A stretch of 64,000 bases of DNA, from assembly GCF_012516375.2 (NCBI RefSeq), contig NZ_CP051204.2, positions 7,440,001-7,504,000 of the forward strand, in the 5' to 3' direction. Numbering within the stretch: the stretch's first letter is position 1; every line of letters starts with the position of its first letter. This stretch comes from Chitinophaga oryzae (GTDB lineage Bacteria; Bacteroidota; Bacteroidia; Chitinophagales; Chitinophagaceae). The position numbers and the translations under genes were made by a program. The notes beneath the pieces are model-generated. The model was given only the letters and a program-made list of their open reading frames with translations. It did not search any database and was not told the DNA's origin. Positions 44,122-54,258 of this stretch are shown in pieces.

Positions 44122-45285
44122 TCAGTTAGCCTTGTGCACAGGATAAAATATTCCACTTAATATTTCATCCAACGCTTTTCCTGACAATGTTCTTCCAACT
44201 ATAATTCCATCAGGACCGATCAAAAAATTCTGAGGAATTGCCTGGACCCCATATGATTTCGCAGCCTTACTATCCCAAAAATTCAGATCAGAAAGCTGAA
44301 GCCATGGAAGTCCGTCATTTTTAACTGCCGCCAGCCACAAGGCTTTGCTGTCAGGCTTATCGAGAGAAATACCGACAATGGTGAAGTTCTGGTCCTTGAA
44401 TTTATTGTAGACTCTCACCAGGTGGGGATTCTCTGCCCTGCATGGCCCGCACCAGGAAGCCCAAAAATCGACCAGGACATATTTACCACGAAATGACGAA
44501 AGTTTAACCCGCTTCCCTTCTGCATCAGGCACTTCAAAGTCCGGCGCCGGTTGCCCTATTGCAGTTACTTTCATTTTATCCAGGTTAGCCGCCACTTTTT
44601 TACCTTCCGCACTATTCTTAATTTTGAATGATAAACCGTCGAACAAGGGCTTCACTACGTCATAGCGTTGCTCATAAGCGATTTTAGGAAACAACTCCAG
44701 GCTAAGCATGGATGCAGGATGGGACCGGATGAATTTAATATAGGCATCTTTGGTCATGTCACTAAACCGCTTTCGAAAACCTTCCAGCCTGGCCGCATAA
44801 TTCTGCGTGCCCTGCGGCGACAACTTCCCTTCCATGAATTGCCTGTCTTCATCGGTCATTTGTTCATAGCCGGCGTCAACCAGGTGATTAAGATCATTAT
44901 AATCATTATTTCTGGGCGTTCCGATTACCTGCGCTCCATGTACGGTAGCTCCATTCGTTTTAATATGAATGCTGCCCGGCTCAAGATAAACGGTTATCTG
45001 TTCAAGGCTGTTAGTTCGCCCAACACCTTTCGTATCAAAGGTTAATGTAGCGGATACCGGCGAAGCCGACGCCACACCGGAAAATTTGAAGACGCCATCC
45101 TTTAACCCCACGGAATCAATGATGGACTTACCTTTCATCGTATATTCCAGATATGCCTTTTCAGGAGCGTTGCCTGCGCCATATTTACCATTGATCGTAA
45201 ACTTATTACTACTTTGGGCAAAAGCTGTCAACGGCATTATTGACAAACCGGCTATAATTAACTTTCTCAATGTAAACAGGATCAA
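44122..45285 (-). CDS. TlpA-like thioredoxin-fold protein with N-terminal DUF4369-like domain (1)
   Basis: 387 aa. A signal peptide (LIIAGLSIMPLTAFAQ) leads to an N-terminal beta domain (residues about 25-115) typical of Bacteroidota TlpA-family proteins, a helical middle, and a C-terminal thioredoxin domain with VLVDFWASWCGPCRAENPHL (CGPC) and the cis-Pro region AIPQNFLIGPDG. It likely reduces or exchanges disulfides in the periplasm. No ATG fits; TTG at 45285 is the probable start. Last of three such genes after susC/susD. Confidence 0.85.
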   Translation of the reverse strand: MILFTLRKLIIAGLSIMPLTAFAQSSNKFTINGKYGAGNAPEKAYLEYTMKGKSIIDSVGLKDGVFKFSGVASASPVSATLTFDTKGVGRTNSLEQITVYLEPGSIHIKTNGATVHGAQVIGTPRNNDYNDLNHLVDAGYEQMTDEDRQFMEGKLSPQGTQNYAARLEGFRKRFSDMTKDAYIKFIRSHPASMLSLELFPKIAYEQRYDVVKPLFDGLSFKIKNSAEGKKVAANLDKMKVTAIGQPAPDFEVPDAEGKRVKLSSFRGKYVLVDFWASWCGPCRAENPHLVRVYNKFKDQNFTIVGISLDKPDSKALWLAAVKNDGLPWLQLSDLNFWDSKAAKSYGVQAIPQNFLIGPDGIIVGRTLSGKALDEILSGIFYPVHKAN

Positions 45286-45355
45286 TTTGGATTCAGAAAT
45301 CGAATTATAATAAGAATTGCAATGGTTGATTAATACGCTACCATCGGAAAAAGAT

Positions 45356-46273
45356 TTAGTTAAACAGTTCCATCAGCTTTGCTTCCAGCTCTTTCCCATG
45401 GAGGTCTCTGGCAATAATTACGCCCTTGTTATCGATCAGAAAATTCCTGGGAATAGCTTTAATCTGATATTTTTTAGTAACAGGAGAATCAAATCCTTTC
45501 AGGTCTGCCAGGTTTGTCCAGGTATAACCATCCTTCTCTATTGCCTTTTTCCAGGCAGCAGCATCCGTATCGAGGGAAATGCCGATTACACCCAGCCCTT
45601 TGTTCCTATACCTGGCATAAAGCGGAACAAGCGCTTTTGCCTGCATTCTGCATGGCGAACACCAACTGGCCCAGAAATCAATAAAGGTATACCTGTTCGC
45701 GGAGATGATTGTTTTGGTGCAGATTTTTTTTCCTTTTACATCCGGTAATGCAAAGTCCTCATACTGTACCGCTTTCTGCATACCCGGCACCTGTACATTA
45801 TTTTCCTTTTCATCAGCAACACTAATACCGCTAGCATCATTTACAGTCAGCGTATACTCCTTTGATGATGGAGGAAGACACATCTGATTATTGCATGCCA
45901 TGTACCTGATCCGGAAATGCAATACTGTCTTTTCATCTGCCCTGAGTTTGATAGTTTGTGAAAACGTAACACCCTTCGTGTAATAAGCCAGCGCTTCCCC
46001 GGCAGCAGATGCTGCTCCTTTTTCTTCCATCTCTCCCATCAACTGAACATTCGGATTTTCTTCCCATGTAATAGTAGTAGGCATTCCCATTCCACCCTCA
46101 TAAGACTGTGGATAAATATGAAACGGTTCGTTGATAGACGCTATGAAGGCAATCTTAAAAGTGAGTGGCGCAATTGAGTCACTGCGGAATTTCCACGAAA
46201 CCGGGTGGTTATCCTGCGCAGTGCCGGACAAAGCAGCCAGACTGGTCAATATCAAAAAAATTACTCTTCTCAT
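45356..46273 (-). CDS. TlpA-like protein with N-terminal DsbD-like sensor domain (2)
   Basis: 305 aa. Signal peptide MRRVIFLILTSLAALSGTAQ. Residues about 25-155 resemble the N-terminal domain of the DsbD thiol reductase (HPVSWKFRSDSIAPLTFKIA, then FRIRYMACNNQMCLPP with a Cys pair). The C-terminal thioredoxin domain has YTFIDFWASWCSPCRMQAKA (CSPC) and AIPRNFLIDNKG. This combination suggests electron transfer from one domain to the other. Separated by 4 nt from the next upstream gene. Confidence 0.85.
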   Translation of the reverse strand: MRRVIFLILTSLAALSGTAQDNHPVSWKFRSDSIAPLTFKIAFIASINEPFHIYPQSYEGGMGMPTTITWEENPNVQLMGEMEEKGAASAAGEALAYYTKGVTFSQTIKLRADEKTVLHFRIRYMACNNQMCLPPSSKEYTLTVNDASGISVADEKENNVQVPGMQKAVQYEDFALPDVKGKKICTKTIISANRYTFIDFWASWCSPCRMQAKALVPLYARYRNKGLGVIGISLDTDAAAWKKAIEKDGYTWTNLADLKGFDSPVTKKYQIKAIPRNFLIDNKGVIIARDLHGKELEAKLMELFN

Positions 46274-46277
46274 TGGA

Positions 46278-47570
46278 TTACCCTTTATACCTTGATTTTG
46301 TGATCTCTACCATAGACTTCAGTTTATAATACTCCCTGTCTGTGGAACCGGCGTAACCAGAACTAAAGAATCGTATATTACCCAATGGATCAAATATGAT
46401 TTTGGTGGGTGTTCCCTGGACATCAAAGAACTTGTTTTCTTCATCCTGTAAAACATCGAGGGTAATCCCTTTCTTCTTCACGAAAGTTTTCACGGTAGCC
46501 CTGTCTTCAAACAGGCTTACCACAAACATTTGAAATACATCTTTTTTATAGTCCGCCACCACGCGCTCAAATCCGCTGAAGGCAGCTACGCATGGCGTAC
46601 ATCCTGTTGACCAGAAATCAAGGGCCAGCACCTTGTTCTTACAATCCCTCAGATGAACGATTTTGCCGTCCAGATCAGGCATCGACACCTCTTGTACAGG
46701 TTTCGTGGCATGAAAAAGCGTAAACATTTTACCATCTCCTCCCTGGCTGGGTATTGCACCGTCGAGCGTTGTTTTCGGTGATGCTATGTACAATTTTTCC
46801 ACTTCCTTGTAACAGTGATGGTATGCTTCATCCTTCAGGGATTTAAGATACTCCCCGAATCCATTTTCGGTACCTTTTACCTTCTTGTATACCAACCTGA
46901 ATGTATTAACCATAGCCGGGTTTGACTCCGCTTCCCTGAATGCTTTACTCAATGTATCGAATGCCACCTGGTACTTACCGGCAGCAAGCATCACTACGCC
47001 ATACCGGTTCAGGTAATTGGATTTGGCATCTTTGAAATAACGCATTTCGCGCATACCGTCTTTTACCTCCGAGGATTTCGCCAATAACTGCAATGCCGTA
47101 TCTGTATTTCCCAGTTGGGCATTAGTTGCAGCATTTATCTCCAGAACGGTCTGCGTTCTGCCAATTCCATCTTTCAGTGCTCCTGTTCCCAGCTCTTCCA
47201 ATATTCCGGCTGACACCTTTTCCACTTCGCCCGGGTTGGTATTTGCATCAAAGAGGTTGTCCAGTGCATAAGTCAGATACAGGAATTGAAGTACGTTGAA
47301 TTTCGGCCTGGTGTTTTTATAATACCAATAACGTTCAAAGTTTCCTTTGGTAAGCCATCCTATAGCCAGCTGTGCACGATATTCCTCATACATAGATGGT
47401 TTGGCGGGGTCTATTGGATTTGCTTTCAACATTTCGTGGTATTGCTTCTCCTGGTCTTCCACATCTACTATCGAAGCAAAATCCCTGAAGTTATATTTTG
47501 CGGATGGCGATTGCTGCGCGAAGACGGACCCCGAGATCAGCAACAGCAAGATTAACATTTTCATTTTCAT
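46278..47570 (-). CDS. TlpA-like thioredoxin-fold protein with helical N-terminus (3)
   Basis: 430 aa from the ATG at 47570 (MKMKMLILLLLISGSVFAQQ, signal peptide). A long helical region of about 270 residues resembles TPR-type scaffolds (LGNTDTALQLLAKSSEV, GKYQVAFDTLSKAFREAES). The C-terminal domain has ALDFWSTGCTPCVAAFSGFE: the usual Trp before the active site is Gly, but the CTPC pair is present. The cis-Pro region is GTPTKIIFDPLG. First of the three thioredoxin genes, about 100 nt after susD. Confidence 0.8.
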   Translation of the reverse strand: MKMKMLILLLLISGSVFAQQSPSAKYNFRDFASIVDVEDQEKQYHEMLKANPIDPAKPSMYEEYRAQLAIGWLTKGNFERYWYYKNTRPKFNVLQFLYLTYALDNLFDANTNPGEVEKVSAGILEELGTGALKDGIGRTQTVLEINAATNAQLGNTDTALQLLAKSSEVKDGMREMRYFKDAKSNYLNRYGVVMLAAGKYQVAFDTLSKAFREAESNPAMVNTFRLVYKKVKGTENGFGEYLKSLKDEAYHHCYKEVEKLYIASPKTTLDGAIPSQGGDGKMFTLFHATKPVQEVSMPDLDGKIVHLRDCKNKVLALDFWSTGCTPCVAAFSGFERVVADYKKDVFQMFVVSLFEDRATVKTFVKKKGITLDVLQDEENKFFDVQGTPTKIIFDPLGNIRFFSSGYAGSTDREYYKLKSMVEITKSRYKG

Positions 47571-47672
47571 CAGATTCGGATTAAACGGTATTAGAAATTT
47601 TGAATTTTTACGATTGAAATTTCCTGCCAGGTAAATATGGTACAACTGTATGCTGCCATTTGCTTACCTGTG

Positions 47673-49130
47673 CTATTCATTTTCCACCAATCCTTTATTC
47701 TCAGCCAGCATCCTTTCCCCGAACTTCAGGGCAAATCTCGCAGGCTTGAGCGCATAGGTCGCCACTACGTTGCCGGCATCATCATAAAGCTTATGTGCGT
47801 ATTTAACTGTATTGCCATAAACCGGGTCAACTGAAAGCCGGCGCATATCCCACCAGCGCATGCCGGAGGTAGCGAATTCACGAATACGTTCATCAAGGAT
47901 AAAGCGGACCAATGCCTCTTTGCTTTCCGCTATATTTGCAGGTACAGTTGCGATATTGGCAGGCATTCTTTTGGACCGCAGCATTTCGAGATCACTCTTT
48001 GCCCCTGTAAGGTCACCTGCCCTCGCTTTAAGCTCTGAGCGCATCAGGTAGAGATCAGGTAAAGAAGGACCGATTTCCAGTCCGGAAAAAAGTGACGCGG
48101 AGTAGCGCCTCATTCCCCCAGGGAAGGTTTTGTCGGGATTGAACATTTCAGTTCCTGAGAACAGCTTCAGGCGTTTATCTGCCGGATCATATAAAGCAGC
48201 CGTTTCCGGGGAAAACACATAAGTGTTGGCTTGTTGCAGCTGAAAATTAATCATGCTGAGATTGTATATCACCTGTGCATTATTGGCGGCCAACGGATAA
48301 TTTGAGAGTCCGAAACCGAAGTCAGGAAACCAAGAATTATCGCTATCAGGATCAAGTACTATGTTATAATCGTACAACGCGAGCGGCACTGCCGCTTTTC
48401 CCAGCTCCGCGAATGCAGCATCCACATGTATGCTGGCCTCACTGAATTTTGCCATATACAGATAAACACGGCCCAATATGAATTCCGCTGCCAGCCTGGA
48501 GAATTTTCGCCTGTGTGTTAATGGACCGAGGTCAGGCAACGCCTCTGTTAAATCCTTGATGATAAAATCATAACATTCCTGTACAGAGGCCCGTACAAAT
48601 GTTGTTTGGGTTACGTCTGCCTTTGTGAGCAGCGGCACTCCCAAATCCTTAGCAGCAGTAGCAGTATTATAGGGCAACGAAAAATCATTCAGAAAATAAA
48701 GATGGCAAAGCGCCCGTCCGACTTTAGCCTCCGCGAGGATGGCACGTTTTTGCTGATCGGTCCCTCCCTGCGATTGCATCACCTCGTTTATAACCTTGTT
48801 AAAGGTATAAATGTTGGTCAGTGGCCAGGTTTCATTAGGAAGCTGGTCTTCATCGTATACCCTTGCTTCAAACCTGAACAGCCTTTGCGTTCTGATCTGG
48901 GCCGCGTCCATATAGGTTGCCTGGGCAGCCATTTCATCACCCATATACAAAGACGGAGGATAGGAAACCTGCAGGCTCACTGCATTCATTAATTGCTCGT
49001 AGTCCAGCGTCGTTTTTGCCACACGGGAGCCTTTAGGCTCAATTTCCAAAAAGTCTTTGGAGCATGAAGCCTGAAGTATCAACGATATAAACAGAATGGG
49101 TAATAATACCCTATGAATGGATTTCATCAT
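47673..49130 (-). CDS. SusD/RagB-family nutrient-binding lipoprotein
   Basis: 485 aa. Lipoprotein signal (LPILFISLILQASCSKDFLE, lipobox Cys). Conserved SusD features include FLEIEPKGSRVAKTTLDYEQ at the start, AILAEAKVGRALCHLYFLND, KFSRLAAEFILGRVYLYMAK and the C-terminal FILDERIREFATSGMRWWDM with R-R-L after it. It caps the SusC channel and binds the substrate, which cannot be told from sequence. It lies 15 nt after susC. The absence of glycoside hydrolases and the presence of redox proteins suggest a substrate other than a polysaccharide. Confidence 0.93.
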   Translation of the reverse strand: MMKSIHRVLLPILFISLILQASCSKDFLEIEPKGSRVAKTTLDYEQLMNAVSLQVSYPPSLYMGDEMAAQATYMDAAQIRTQRLFRFEARVYDEDQLPNETWPLTNIYTFNKVINEVMQSQGGTDQQKRAILAEAKVGRALCHLYFLNDFSLPYNTATAAKDLGVPLLTKADVTQTTFVRASVQECYDFIIKDLTEALPDLGPLTHRRKFSRLAAEFILGRVYLYMAKFSEASIHVDAAFAELGKAAVPLALYDYNIVLDPDSDNSWFPDFGFGLSNYPLAANNAQVIYNLSMINFQLQQANTYVFSPETAALYDPADKRLKLFSGTEMFNPDKTFPGGMRRYSASLFSGLEIGPSLPDLYLMRSELKARAGDLTGAKSDLEMLRSKRMPANIATVPANIAESKEALVRFILDERIREFATSGMRWWDMRRLSVDPVYGNTVKYAHKLYDDAGNVVATYALKPARFALKFGERMLAENKGLVENE

Positions 49131-49145
49131 TTTATGCAGGTTTAA

Positions 49146-52100
49146 TTAAAGCGTAATGTGTGCGCCAACGGTGAATGTGCCTTGTCCTGTACGAATATTT
49201 CTGACACCCGCCGGCGATTGAAACTCCGGATCGATCCCGAAATGATTCTTCTTCCAGAGCATGAGATTGGATACCTGTGCCCTGAAAGTCAACCCTTCCG
49301 CACGCAGTCTCCGAACCAATGTCTTACCTACATCATAGGAAAGCGTGATCTCTCTGATTTTTGCATAAGACGCATCAAATGAATTCAGGTTGGAGTAGGT
49401 GTAGTACCAGATATTTCTGCCGTTGTCGATGGTAGTGTTATAGGCATACCTCGGGATATTGGTTTTATTTTCATCTCCCGGCGCCTTCCAGCGATTAGCA
49501 AATTCAGGTTGAAGTGTGTTCTGATAAAGGGGATCCTGCCAAAAGTTATTAAAATCACGGAACAATACATGTCCTAAGTTAAAGCTGATATTAACCCCCA
49601 ATTGAAACCGCCTGTAATAAAACGTGTTGAATAATCCACCTGTCACGATAGGTTGAGAAGTTCCTGCCAAATGAACGTCTTCCGGCTTGGAGCCATTTTT
49701 ATCAGACAGTATTTTTCCGTCGGCCTGGATGATCTGTGGATCGCCCGCAGCGTTAAGCCCACCGTTGATGAATTCAAATACAGCGTATGCAGGTTTACCT
49801 TCCATGAAGGAAGTTCCAATCATACCTGTACCGGTTGTGATGGCGGTTGCTGTTGCCATCCTTGTTATCTTATTTTTGTTGTACGACAGGTTCAGGACAG
49901 TATTCCAGTTAAAATCCCGGGAAATAACGTTAAGTGAGGTCAAACTAAACTCAAACCCTTTATTTTCAAGATCTCCATAGTTCCCGATAACGGTTGCATA
50001 TCCCGTCAACGGCGCCGTCATCAATGAGCCGATCAGGTTACTGGTCTTTTTTATATATCCGTCTATCGAACCACCCAATCTGCCACCCAGCACTGTAAAG
50101 TCCAGTCCTGCGTTATAGACAGTGGTTCCCTCCCAGGTAAGTTTGTCGTTGCCGGGAGTGCCAATCACCAGACCAACGCCTGTTACATAGTTTACGTTCG
50201 ACGAGGACTGCAGGATATCGAATGACGCTGCCTGAGCAGGCTTGGGGGCATTACCCGTTATGCCATAGGTAAATCTCAGGTGGAGCCGGTCCAGCCATGT
50301 AAATGATTTCATAAAGTCTTCCCTGTTCAGCAACCATTTACCGCCTATGCTATAAACCGGCCTGTTTTGAGCAGATTTGGCAAGACCGAATAAATTGCTC
50401 TCATCAATCCTCCAGCTCGCATTCAGCGCATACTTCCATTGATACATGTATCCCAATGTGGAATAATAAGAGGTGGTCCTGGCGATAGCCCCTTCTCCTC
50501 CCCCGACATTATTTGATGGCAGCACTCTTCCCAGCAGGCCGGATACCGTTCCTGTAATCCCTTTCATGAGTGTATCGATATTTACCGGACGGGAAACCTG
50601 CAACTGATCATCCCAGCCATAGTAGGTAGCGTATGACGTTAGTGGTGTAGAACTTGTGGCTTCCTGTCCTGCCATGACAGTCAGCTGGTGCGGGTCCCAG
50701 TTCCGATCAAATATCAGCTGATTTCTTACCGTCCAGTTTTTCTGAGACGCATTACTTACATTAAGCATCCCTCCATCCTTTGGCAACCAATACCTGGGTG
50801 TGCTGTTTACAGTTGGCGCCTGTGTAAAACCTACCAACTGGTCCCTTACCGCGTAACTTTCCTGGTACTGAACTGTCCGGTTGTTTCTTGCAAACGTCTG
50901 GTAGCCATAAGTACCCTCAAAGCGCAGCCCTTTCAGCAATTGCAATTTCGCACTTCCCACTACTCTTCCGGATATACTGCTACTCTTTGAATATCCCCTG
51001 TTAAACTCATCCAGCGGAACGTAGTCCAGGTTAACCCGGCTCCTGGCGGCATAATCAAGCCTGAGAGAATCGCTGTAATTTCCCAGGAAATTCACTGCCA
51101 GCGGATTTCCTGCATTATCGCGGAACCGCTGATATGGTACGATGGAAACATCAGGGGCCTGCACTCCTATGCCCAGATTTGAAGTACTTGCCACTGTATT
51201 GGTAAGATCAGTGATTACCGATAACTGCAATTTTTTACTGAAATTGAAATCCTGTCTGACATTCACCTTATACGAATTGTTCCGCTCGCCCGGCGTACTG
51301 CTTTGAATACCGGTATAGCTCAGCGATCCATAAAAACTGTAAATGTCGCCGCCCCCTGAAAGCGAAACCGTATGATTAGTGGAGGCAGCATTTCTGTAAA
51401 AAATACCGGAAATTTCCCTCCTGTTATCGATGGCAGCCAGACTATCCAGCGCCTTATCCGCCTGCGCACCGGTGATGAGCCCCCGATACGCATCATATTG
51501 AATCTGCAGGTGCGGCGAGACCGGAGCAAACGTCTGTACTGCATTCCAGCTAAAATATGGCGCATATTGAGGAAAGATTTCTTTTGCGGTAGCAATAAAA
51601 TCCCTGCTGTTCATTTTCGGAATATAGGACAGGTCCGGTTTACCCTGGAAATTATAATAGCCGTCGTAATCGACCTGCAGTTTTTGTCCCGTTTTACCTT
51701 TTTTGGTAGTAATAACAATTACCCCGTTCGCCGCTTTTGCGCCCCAGATAGAAGCTGCGGAGGCATCTTTCAGCACAGTTATATCCGCAATATCCTGCGG
51801 ATTGATGTTGGCGATGGGGTTAGAAGTGTTCATAATATTATTACGGGACGCATCACTGGTATTGTCCCCCGGTAATTCCACGCCGTCTACCACGATCAAT
51901 GGCGACCTGGTGGAATTGAGGGAAGTCAGCCCCCGGACCAGCAGCGGCTCTCCACCCGGTGCATTGTTTACCGCCAGGCCGGGCACAAGCCCATCCAGTC
52001 TTTGGAGTATATTAGTACTGCCGGACCTGCTGGCAACGGTGCCCATATCCACTTTCGCCACTGCTCCTGTATTTCGTTCCCTGGTAATATTCTGATAACC

Positions 52101-52793
52101 TGTAGAAACAATTTCAATAGATCCCAGCTTTTGTTCCGAAGGCGCCAGAATAACCGAAATCATTTCTGAATCATTCACCTTCACCTCTTTTTCATTGAAT
52201 CCTATAAAGCTTATTATCAGCACAGCGCCTTTTTCCGCTTCTATATGAAACGTCCCCTTTTCATCGCTCACGGCTACCACCTGGCTGCCTTTAATACGGA
52301 TGGTAGCCCCTGGCAGCGGGTTTTTATCAGCATCCGTGATCAATCCCGATACTTTCGCTTTAGGCTCCGCAGCGGATAAACTACCATTTTTCCCTGATGC
52401 GCCAATATCTCTGCGCATCACTACCACATTGCCCTGCTTTATCTCGAAAGCTAGTTTCTCCCGCTTCAAAATGGCGGCAAGGAAATCATCCAATGGCATC
52501 TGCTGTGCCTCAATAGTCACCGGGTGCGCATTCTTAATATGCTCATCATTATAAAAAACAGTTACTCCCGTCTGTTTCTCAATAATTTTAAACACATTAC
52601 GCAAAGGCTCCTTGTGTAGTTTGGCGGTGATAGATTGTGCCAATCCTGTGGCTTGTGCCTGAATTAAAACGACAGTTAATAAAACAAATGTTAGTTTCAT
52701 CGCGAACCGTATTTTGGTTGATACCGGACGGCAGGAGAAGCCACGACAGGCCAATCCCAGCCTCCACGGCTGGTTTAATGCAGAAAAACACAT
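49146..52793 (-). CDS. SusC/RagA-family TonB-dependent receptor with STN domain
   Basis: About 1215 aa. The start at 52793 (MCFSALNQPWRLGLACRGFS) precedes a signal segment (MKLTFVLLTVVLIQAQATGL). Then a secretin/TonB short N-terminal domain (about 60-115, LHKEPLRNVFKIIEKQTGVT), a carboxypeptidase-like regulatory domain (VSGLITDADKNPLPGATIRI), the plug with LVRGLTSLNSTRSPLIVVDG and SIWGAKAANGVIVITTKKG, and the 22-strand barrel. The STN domain marks receptors that signal to a FecR-type anti-sigma factor, present upstream. An earlier ATG at 52862 is possible. Confidence 0.94.
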   Translation of the reverse strand: MCFSALNQPWRLGLACRGFSCRPVSTKIRFAMKLTFVLLTVVLIQAQATGLAQSITAKLHKEPLRNVFKIIEKQTGVTVFYNDEHIKNAHPVTIEAQQMPLDDFLAAILKREKLAFEIKQGNVVVMRRDIGASGKNGSLSAAEPKAKVSGLITDADKNPLPGATIRIKGSQVVAVSDEKGTFHIEAEKGAVLIISFIGFNEKEVKVNDSEMISVILAPSEQKLGSIEIVSTGYQNITRERNTGAVAKVDMGTVASRSGSTNILQRLDGLVPGLAVNNAPGGEPLLVRGLTSLNSTRSPLIVVDGVELPGDNTSDASRNNIMNTSNPIANINPQDIADITVLKDASAASIWGAKAANGVIVITTKKGKTGQKLQVDYDGYYNFQGKPDLSYIPKMNSRDFIATAKEIFPQYAPYFSWNAVQTFAPVSPHLQIQYDAYRGLITGAQADKALDSLAAIDNRREISGIFYRNAASTNHTVSLSGGGDIYSFYGSLSYTGIQSSTPGERNNSYKVNVRQDFNFSKKLQLSVITDLTNTVASTSNLGIGVQAPDVSIVPYQRFRDNAGNPLAVNFLGNYSDSLRLDYAARSRVNLDYVPLDEFNRGYSKSSSISGRVVGSAKLQLLKGLRFEGTYGYQTFARNNRTVQYQESYAVRDQLVGFTQAPTVNSTPRYWLPKDGGMLNVSNASQKNWTVRNQLIFDRNWDPHQLTVMAGQEATSSTPLTSYATYYGWDDQLQVSRPVNIDTLMKGITGTVSGLLGRVLPSNNVGGGEGAIARTTSYYSTLGYMYQWKYALNASWRIDESNLFGLAKSAQNRPVYSIGGKWLLNREDFMKSFTWLDRLHLRFTYGITGNAPKPAQAASFDILQSSSNVNYVTGVGLVIGTPGNDKLTWEGTTVYNAGLDFTVLGGRLGGSIDGYIKKTSNLIGSLMTAPLTGYATVIGNYGDLENKGFEFSLTSLNVISRDFNWNTVLNLSYNKNKITRMATATAITTGTGMIGTSFMEGKPAYAVFEFINGGLNAAGDPQIIQADGKILSDKNGSKPEDVHLAGTSQPIVTGGLFNTFYYRRFQLGVNISFNLGHVLFRDFNNFWQDPLYQNTLQPEFANRWKAPGDENKTNIPRYAYNTTIDNGRNIWYYTYSNLNSFDASYAKIREITLSYDVGKTLVRRLRAEGLTFRAQVSNLMLWKKNHFGIDPEFQSPAGVRNIRTGQGTFTVGAHITL

Positions 52794-52963
52794 ACTTTCT
52801 GAATAATTTTGGTTGGTTTCTATTAATCCCGAACAAGATGCTTTATTGGCATACCAGGTCATTACCGGAGAAATTCCCGGTATTTTTGGTTTTTTACCAG
52901 TTGGCCTGCTCAGTGCATTATTTTGTTATCAATGCCCCTTGCTGAATGGTTTGTCAACAGCCA

Positions 52964-54175
52964 TCAGGGAAGTATAATCAATGTCCTGTTTCCTTCCAGT
53001 TTGTAGTGAAGTCCCACGTTGCTCAGAAAATACAGCACATCGGCAAGGGGAAGGCTTCTCTTAATAGTACCGCCCAGCTGTACCTTCGGAATTGTTTGCT
53101 GATAGATTACTTCAATATCATACCATCTTGCAAGTTGCCGCATAGCCTCCTCCAGCGGAACATCATCAAAGTCAAAGACGCCATTTTTCCAGGCAACAAC
53201 CGAAACGGCATTTACATTATCAAGGACCTGGACAGGCCTGTTTCCAGCGGTTGTGAGCGCCTGTTGTCCGGGTTTAAGCAATTTGCCGGCAGCCCCTTTC
53301 ATTGCAACCCGTACCGCTCCATCCAGCAGCGTGGTCCGAACGGATTGCTCATTGTTATATGCATTCACGTTAAAACTTGTTCCGAGCACTTCAACGGAAG
53401 TGCCGCCGCTAACCGCTACCCTGAAGGGAATAGAAGGGTTTTGAGCTACTTCCATGTACACTTCTCCTGTAACGCTGATCAGTCTTTCCTTACCCGTAAA
53501 TACTACCGGGTATTTAATGGAGCTTTCCGCGTTCAACCACACGCTGGTCCCATCTGATAGCCTAAGCTGGAACTGCTTTCCCTTCGGGGTAGATATTGTA
53601 TTATACCGGGCTTCTGAACCTGTTCTTTCGTACTCAAATATCCCATTGGTGACTTTGGCAACTGTCCCTCCCTGTAATGTTATCCGGCCATTTTTAAGAG
53701 TATCCAAAAGCACCTGTGATCCGTCTGACAAGGTAAGTAAAACACTACTTTTCCCCTGTTGCCCCTTTGTTACCGACTGCGCAACACCAGCTGGTGTTTC
53801 CGCTTGTTTTTTGTGATATAAGTAATAAATACCAACACCTGTTATCAATGCCACAGAAGACGCTACAGCCCAACTCCATTTCCGTATGGACCAATTCCTG
53901 TGACTAACATGCATCCCCTTCCCTGTTTCCTTATCAACAGGGAACTCCCTGCCGGGATAACGATCCAGGATATTTTTGATCATCGTTTGCTGCTGAGCTT
54001 CGCTAAAAAGGCCTTCATCCTGTATTTTCTCCCACATGTCTTCCAGTGCAGGAATAATTTCCTGTTCAGTAGAAGCCGATTGCAACATATCAATAAGCTC
54101 CCGTCTTTCTGCTTCGGTAAACCGGTCATTCGACCATCGTTCCAACAGGTGTTGTAGTCTGCTATTCACAGTCAA
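52964..54175 (-). CDS. FecR-family anti-sigma factor
   Basis: 403 aa. Cytoplasmic N-terminal sigma-binding region (about 1-85, LLERWSNDRFTEAERRELID), one membrane helix (WAVASSVALITGVGIYYLY), then the periplasmic FecR domain (ISTPKGKQFQLRLSDGTSVW, then LNAESSIKYPV) and the C-terminal DUF4974-like domain (FDFDDVPLEEAMRQLARWYD). It transmits the receptor signal to the ECF sigma factor. The start codon is probably TTG. Gap to susC about 170 nt. Confidence 0.93.
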   Translation of the reverse strand: MTVNSRLQHLLERWSNDRFTEAERRELIDMLQSASTEQEIIPALEDMWEKIQDEGLFSEAQQQTMIKNILDRYPGREFPVDKETGKGMHVSHRNWSIRKWSWAVASSVALITGVGIYYLYHKKQAETPAGVAQSVTKGQQGKSSVLLTLSDGSQVLLDTLKNGRITLQGGTVAKVTNGIFEYERTGSEARYNTISTPKGKQFQLRLSDGTSVWLNAESSIKYPVVFTGKERLISVTGEVYMEVAQNPSIPFRVAVSGGTSVEVLGTSFNVNAYNNEQSVRTTLLDGAVRVAMKGAAGKLLKPGQQALTTAGNRPVQVLDNVNAVSVVAWKNGVFDFDDVPLEEAMRQLARWYDIEVIYQQTIPKVQLGGTIKRSLPLADVLYFLSNVGLHYKLEGNRTLIILP

Positions 54176-54258
54176 TCAATTTATCTCAACAGATATGATC
54201 TATCTTTATCTTAGGAGAACGCTTCTGTAAAAAAGGGGGTATTCCAATGGAAAAAAAA